From positions 1 through 7,175 of the forward strand of contig DASSKF010000120.1 of NCBI GenBank assembly GCA_035690725.1: DNA of 7,175 bases, read 5' to 3'. The stretch is from DASSKF01 sp035690725 (lineage in GTDB: Bacteria; Actinomycetota; Actinomycetes; Actinomycetales; Dermatophilaceae). Made by a program: the position numbers and the translations under genes. The notes beneath the pieces are model-generated. The model had not been told where the DNA came from. It was given only the letters and a program-made list of their open reading frames with translations, and ran no database searches. Below are positions 5,354-7,175 of this stretch, in pieces (the stretch's first letter is position 1; each line of letters begins with the position of its first letter).

Positions 5354-5983
5354 GTGAGCAACCCCAGCGAGATCACCGCCGCGACCGGCATGGCCGATCT
5401 GCCGGTCGGCGGGCTGGACGACCAGATCTACAACCGCCTGCTCCGGGAGCGGATCATCTTCCTGGGCTCGGAGGTGCGTGACGAGAACGCGAACACGATC
5501 TGCGCCCAGCTGCTCCTGCTCGCGGCCGAGGACCCGGAGAAGGACATCTGGCTCTACATCAACTCCCCGGGCGGCTCGGGGACGGCCGGCATGGCCATCT
5601 TCGACACGATGCAGTGGGTGCCCAACGACGTGTGCACCGTCGCGATGGGGCTGGCCGCCTCGATGGGGCAGTTCCTCCTCGCCGCCGGCGCGAAGGGCAA
5701 GCGCTACGCCACCCCGCACGCGCGGATCATGATGCACCAGCCCTCCGGCGGCCTCGGTGGCACCGCCTCGGACATCAAGATCCAGGCCGAGCAGCTGCTG
5801 CACATCAAGCAGCAGCTCGCCGAGATCACGGCCGAGCGGACCGGGCAGACCGTCGAGCAGATCAACAAGGACTCCGACCGCGACCGCTGGTTCACCGCGC
5901 AGGAAGCGCACGAGTACGGCTTCATCGACCACGTCTACGAGCACGCACAGCGCGCCGAGGGCGGCGGCGGCACGGGCACGTGA
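5354..5983 (+). CDS. clpP1: ATP-dependent Clp protease proteolytic subunit ClpP1
   Basis: The 209-residue serine peptidase (S14 family) contains the complete ClpP catalytic triad: Ser103 in GLAASMG, His128 in MMHQPSGG and Asp177 in DSDRDRWF. Also present are RLLRERIIFLG (28-38), the oxyanion-loop motif YINSPGG (68-74) and KGKRYATPHARI. With ClpP2 it should form the two-ring, 14-subunit chamber in the cytoplasm that degrades proteins delivered by ClpX or ClpC1; in mycobacteria the active enzyme is a mixed ClpP1-ClpP2 tetradecamer. GTG 5354 is chosen for the AGGGAG 6 bases upstream; a longer open frame from 5186 begins within the regulatory region and shows no ClpP features. The C-terminus ends in a Gly-rich GGGGTGT tail. 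clpP2 follows after 44 bases, indicating one operon, probably activated by ClgR. Confidence 0.97.
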   Translation: MSNPSEITAATGMADLPVGGLDDQIYNRLLRERIIFLGSEVRDENANTICAQLLLLAAEDPEKDIWLYINSPGGSGTAGMAIFDTMQWVPNDVCTVAMGLAASMGQFLLAAGAKGKRYATPHARIMMHQPSGGLGGTASDIKIQAEQLLHIKQQLAEITAERTGQTVEQINKDSDRDRWFTAQEAHEYGFIDHVYEHAQRAEGGGGTGT

Positions 5984-6027
5984 CCACCCGCCATACCGAC
6001 GGACCGACGAACTTGGAGAGAGTGCCG

Positions 6028-6720
6028 ATGACCAGCAAGACCAACAGCCCGTATGGCGGCCCGCAGCTTCCCGGCGCCGGTCGCCTCCACAGCGCCCAGC
6101 CGCCCGCGCCGTCCAGCCGCTACATCCTGCCGCAGTTCGAGGAGCGCACCTCCTACGGGATGAAGCGGACCGATCCCTACACCAAGCTGTTCGAGGACCG
6201 GATCATCTTCGCGGGCGTCCAGATCGACGACGCCTCCGCGGACGACATCATCGCCCAGCTCATCGTGCTGGAGTCGCAGGACCCGGACCGCGACATCCTC
6301 ATGTACATCAACACCCCCGGCGGCTCGTTCACGGCGCTGACCGCGATCTACGACACGATGCAGTACGTCCGGCCCGACGTGCAGACCTTCGTGATCGGCC
6401 AGGCCGCCTCGGCGGGAGCGGTGCTGCTGGGCGCGGGTGCCCCGGGCAAGCGCTTCGCCCTGCCGAACGCGCGCATCCTCATCCACCAGCCGGCGATGGA
6501 GGCCGGCGGCGGCATGGCCAGCGACCTGGAGATCCAGGCCAACGAGGTCATGCGGATGCGTGAGTGGCTGGAGGAGACGATCTCCAAGCACACCGGCCGC
6601 TCGGTGGAGCAGGTCCGCCAGGACATCGAGCGGGACAAGATCCTGACCGCCGAGGACGCCAAGGAGTACGGCCTGATCGACGACGTGCTCGGCAGCCGCA
6701 AGGCGTCCCTGGAGGAGTGA
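6028..6720 (+). CDS. clpP2: ATP-dependent Clp protease proteolytic subunit ClpP2
   Basis: The 230-residue second ClpP has the triad Ser128 (QAASAG), His153 (LIHQP) and Asp203 (IERDKIL). The conserved segments YILPQFEERTSYG (32-44), LFEDRIIFAGVQIDD, YINTPGG and AEDAKEYGLIDDV match mycobacterial ClpP2 closely. It pairs with ClpP1 to build the mixed protease. The first 30 residues, rich in Pro, Ser and Gly, are a low-complexity extension longer than in M. tuberculosis ClpP2 and may be trimmed on maturation. ATG 6028 is preferred (GGAGAG about 8 bases upstream) over GTG 6022, which is too close to that site. The short spacing to clpP1 and the shared strand support co-transcription. No clear terminator hairpin follows, so some read-through into clpX is possible. 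Confidence 0.97.
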   Translation: MTSKTNSPYGGPQLPGAGRLHSAQPPAPSSRYILPQFEERTSYGMKRTDPYTKLFEDRIIFAGVQIDDASADDIIAQLIVLESQDPDRDILMYINTPGGSFTALTAIYDTMQYVRPDVQTFVIGQAASAGAVLLGAGAPGKRFALPNARILIHQPAMEAGGGMASDLEIQANEVMRMREWLEETISKHTGRSVEQVRQDIERDKILTAEDAKEYGLIDDVLGSRKASLEE

Positions 6721-6843
6721 GGCCGGCGTGTCGCTCCCGGGTGTCGGGGTCCGGCGTGTTGTCCGCTGTCGGCGTACACGCGTGACCTCGGCGCCCGGAG
6801 CGACTTCAATGAACTCGTGCAGTCCTCGTCCGCGGCGATCCCG

Positions 6844-6870
6844 TTGCCGGCCCGGCACACGCGGTAGCGT
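6844..6870 (+). promoter_or_regulatory. Candidate clpX promoter in the clpP2-clpX gap
   Basis: The 207-bp gap 6721-6927 contains no credible gene. TAGCGT (6865-6870) fits the -10 pattern, with TTGCCG (6844-6849) 15 bases upstream as a possible, slightly short-spaced -35. A start near 6877 would leave a leader of about 50 bases. Earlier in the gap are direct repeats CCGGCGTGT (6723-6731 and 6751-6759) and a palindrome CACGCGTG (6777-6784), with no assigned role. Confidence 0.4.
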
Positions 6871-6927
6871 CGCCCGACGACCCCGACCAGCAACCGACCA
6901 GCTATCAACAGGCGAAGGGACCACCCG

Positions 6928-7175
6928 GTGGCACGCATGACAGACGGCGGCGACCTGCTGAAGTGCTCCTTCTGCGGCAAGAGCCAGAAGCAGGTCAAGA
7001 AGCTCATCGCCGGCCCGGGGGTCTACATCTGCGACGAGTGCATCGACCTGTGCAACGAGATCATCGAGGAGGAGCTCGCCGAGGGCTCGGAGCTCGGGCT
7101 GGAGACGCTGCCCAAGCCCCGCGAGATCTACGACTTCCTCGAGCAGTACGTCGTGGGGCAGGACGTCGCCAAGCG
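6928..7175 (+). CDS. clpX: ClpX, ATP-dependent unfoldase of the Clp protease, N-terminal part (cut by window end)
   Basis: The first 82 codons of clpX are present. The zinc-binding domain is complete: C13 and C16 in KCSFCGKS, C35 and C38 in YICDECIDLC. It is followed by NEIIEEELAE, the KPREIYDFLEQYVVGQD segment, and the window end just before the AAA+ core, so Walker A and B are not visible. The zinc domain dimerises and binds substrates and adaptors; the AAA+ ring would thread unfolded proteins into ClpP1P2. GTG 6928 is chosen because AAGGGA lies 7 bases upstream and it gives MARMTDGGDLLKCSFCGKS, in line with the M. tuberculosis start MARIGDGGDLLK. ATG 6937 is an internal alternative without a good ribosome binding site. 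Position after clpP1-clpP2 is the standard actinobacterial order. Confidence 0.97.
   Translation, partial: MARMTDGGDLLKCSFCGKSQKQVKKLIAGPGVYICDECIDLCNEIIEEELAEGSELGLETLPKPREIYDFLEQYVVGQDVAK

Noticed and set aside
5935..6924. 329-codon minus-strand open frame opposite clpP2
   Set aside because: Antisense shadow of clpP2; no recognisable motif or plausible ribosome binding site.

Overview
The window is a strongly G+C-rich bacterial segment, almost certainly from an actinomycete. Codon third positions are mostly G or C, GTG and TTG starts are common, and the proteins closely resemble mycobacterial and other actinobacterial types. The order pepN (divergent) / Rv2466c-like thioredoxin-fold protein / rpiB / ... 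/ tig / clpP1 / clpP2 / clpX matches, as far as I recall, the Mycobacterium tuberculosis block Rv2467 to Rv2457c. Exact genus is not resolved; a Pseudonocardia-like actinomycete is a guess.

Left part (1-1557): the 5' end of an aminopeptidase N gene runs leftwards off the window from a TTG start. A 71-bp gap separates it from a rightward pair: a DsbA/Rv2466c-type oxidoreductase whose active-site motif is CPWA rather than CPWC, and a mycobacterial-type ribose-5-phosphate isomerase B.

Middle part (1558-3519): a membrane-anchored SpoIIE/PP2C-type serine phosphatase, possibly leaderless, converges on a small leftward MT0933/Rv0909-like 'antitoxin' gene across a strong hairpin terminator. This pair sits where M. 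tuberculosis has Rv2464c (Nei-type glycosylase) and lipP, so it looks like the variable part of an otherwise conserved block. Next come two divergent tRNA genes, tRNA-Gly(UCC) on the minus strand and tRNA-Pro(UGG) on the plus strand.

Right part (3520-7175): the protein quality-control cluster. Trigger factor (tig) ends in a perfect 20-bp-stem hairpin. A control region follows that carries a full match to the ClgR operator, then clpP1 and clpP2 as a tight operon, then clpX (cut by the window end) about 200 bp further on with its own likely promoter. Trigger factor folds nascent chains; ClpP1 and ClpP2 form the mixed protease that ClpX feeds.

No CRISPR array, insertion sequence, prophage or complete unknown multi-gene system is visible. 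The most useful leads are the ClgR operator with an abutting palindrome, the single-cysteine oxidoreductase, the phosphatase and antitoxin-like genes in the variable slot, and the twin 15-mers in front of tRNA-Pro. No gene-free stretch exceeds 300 bases.
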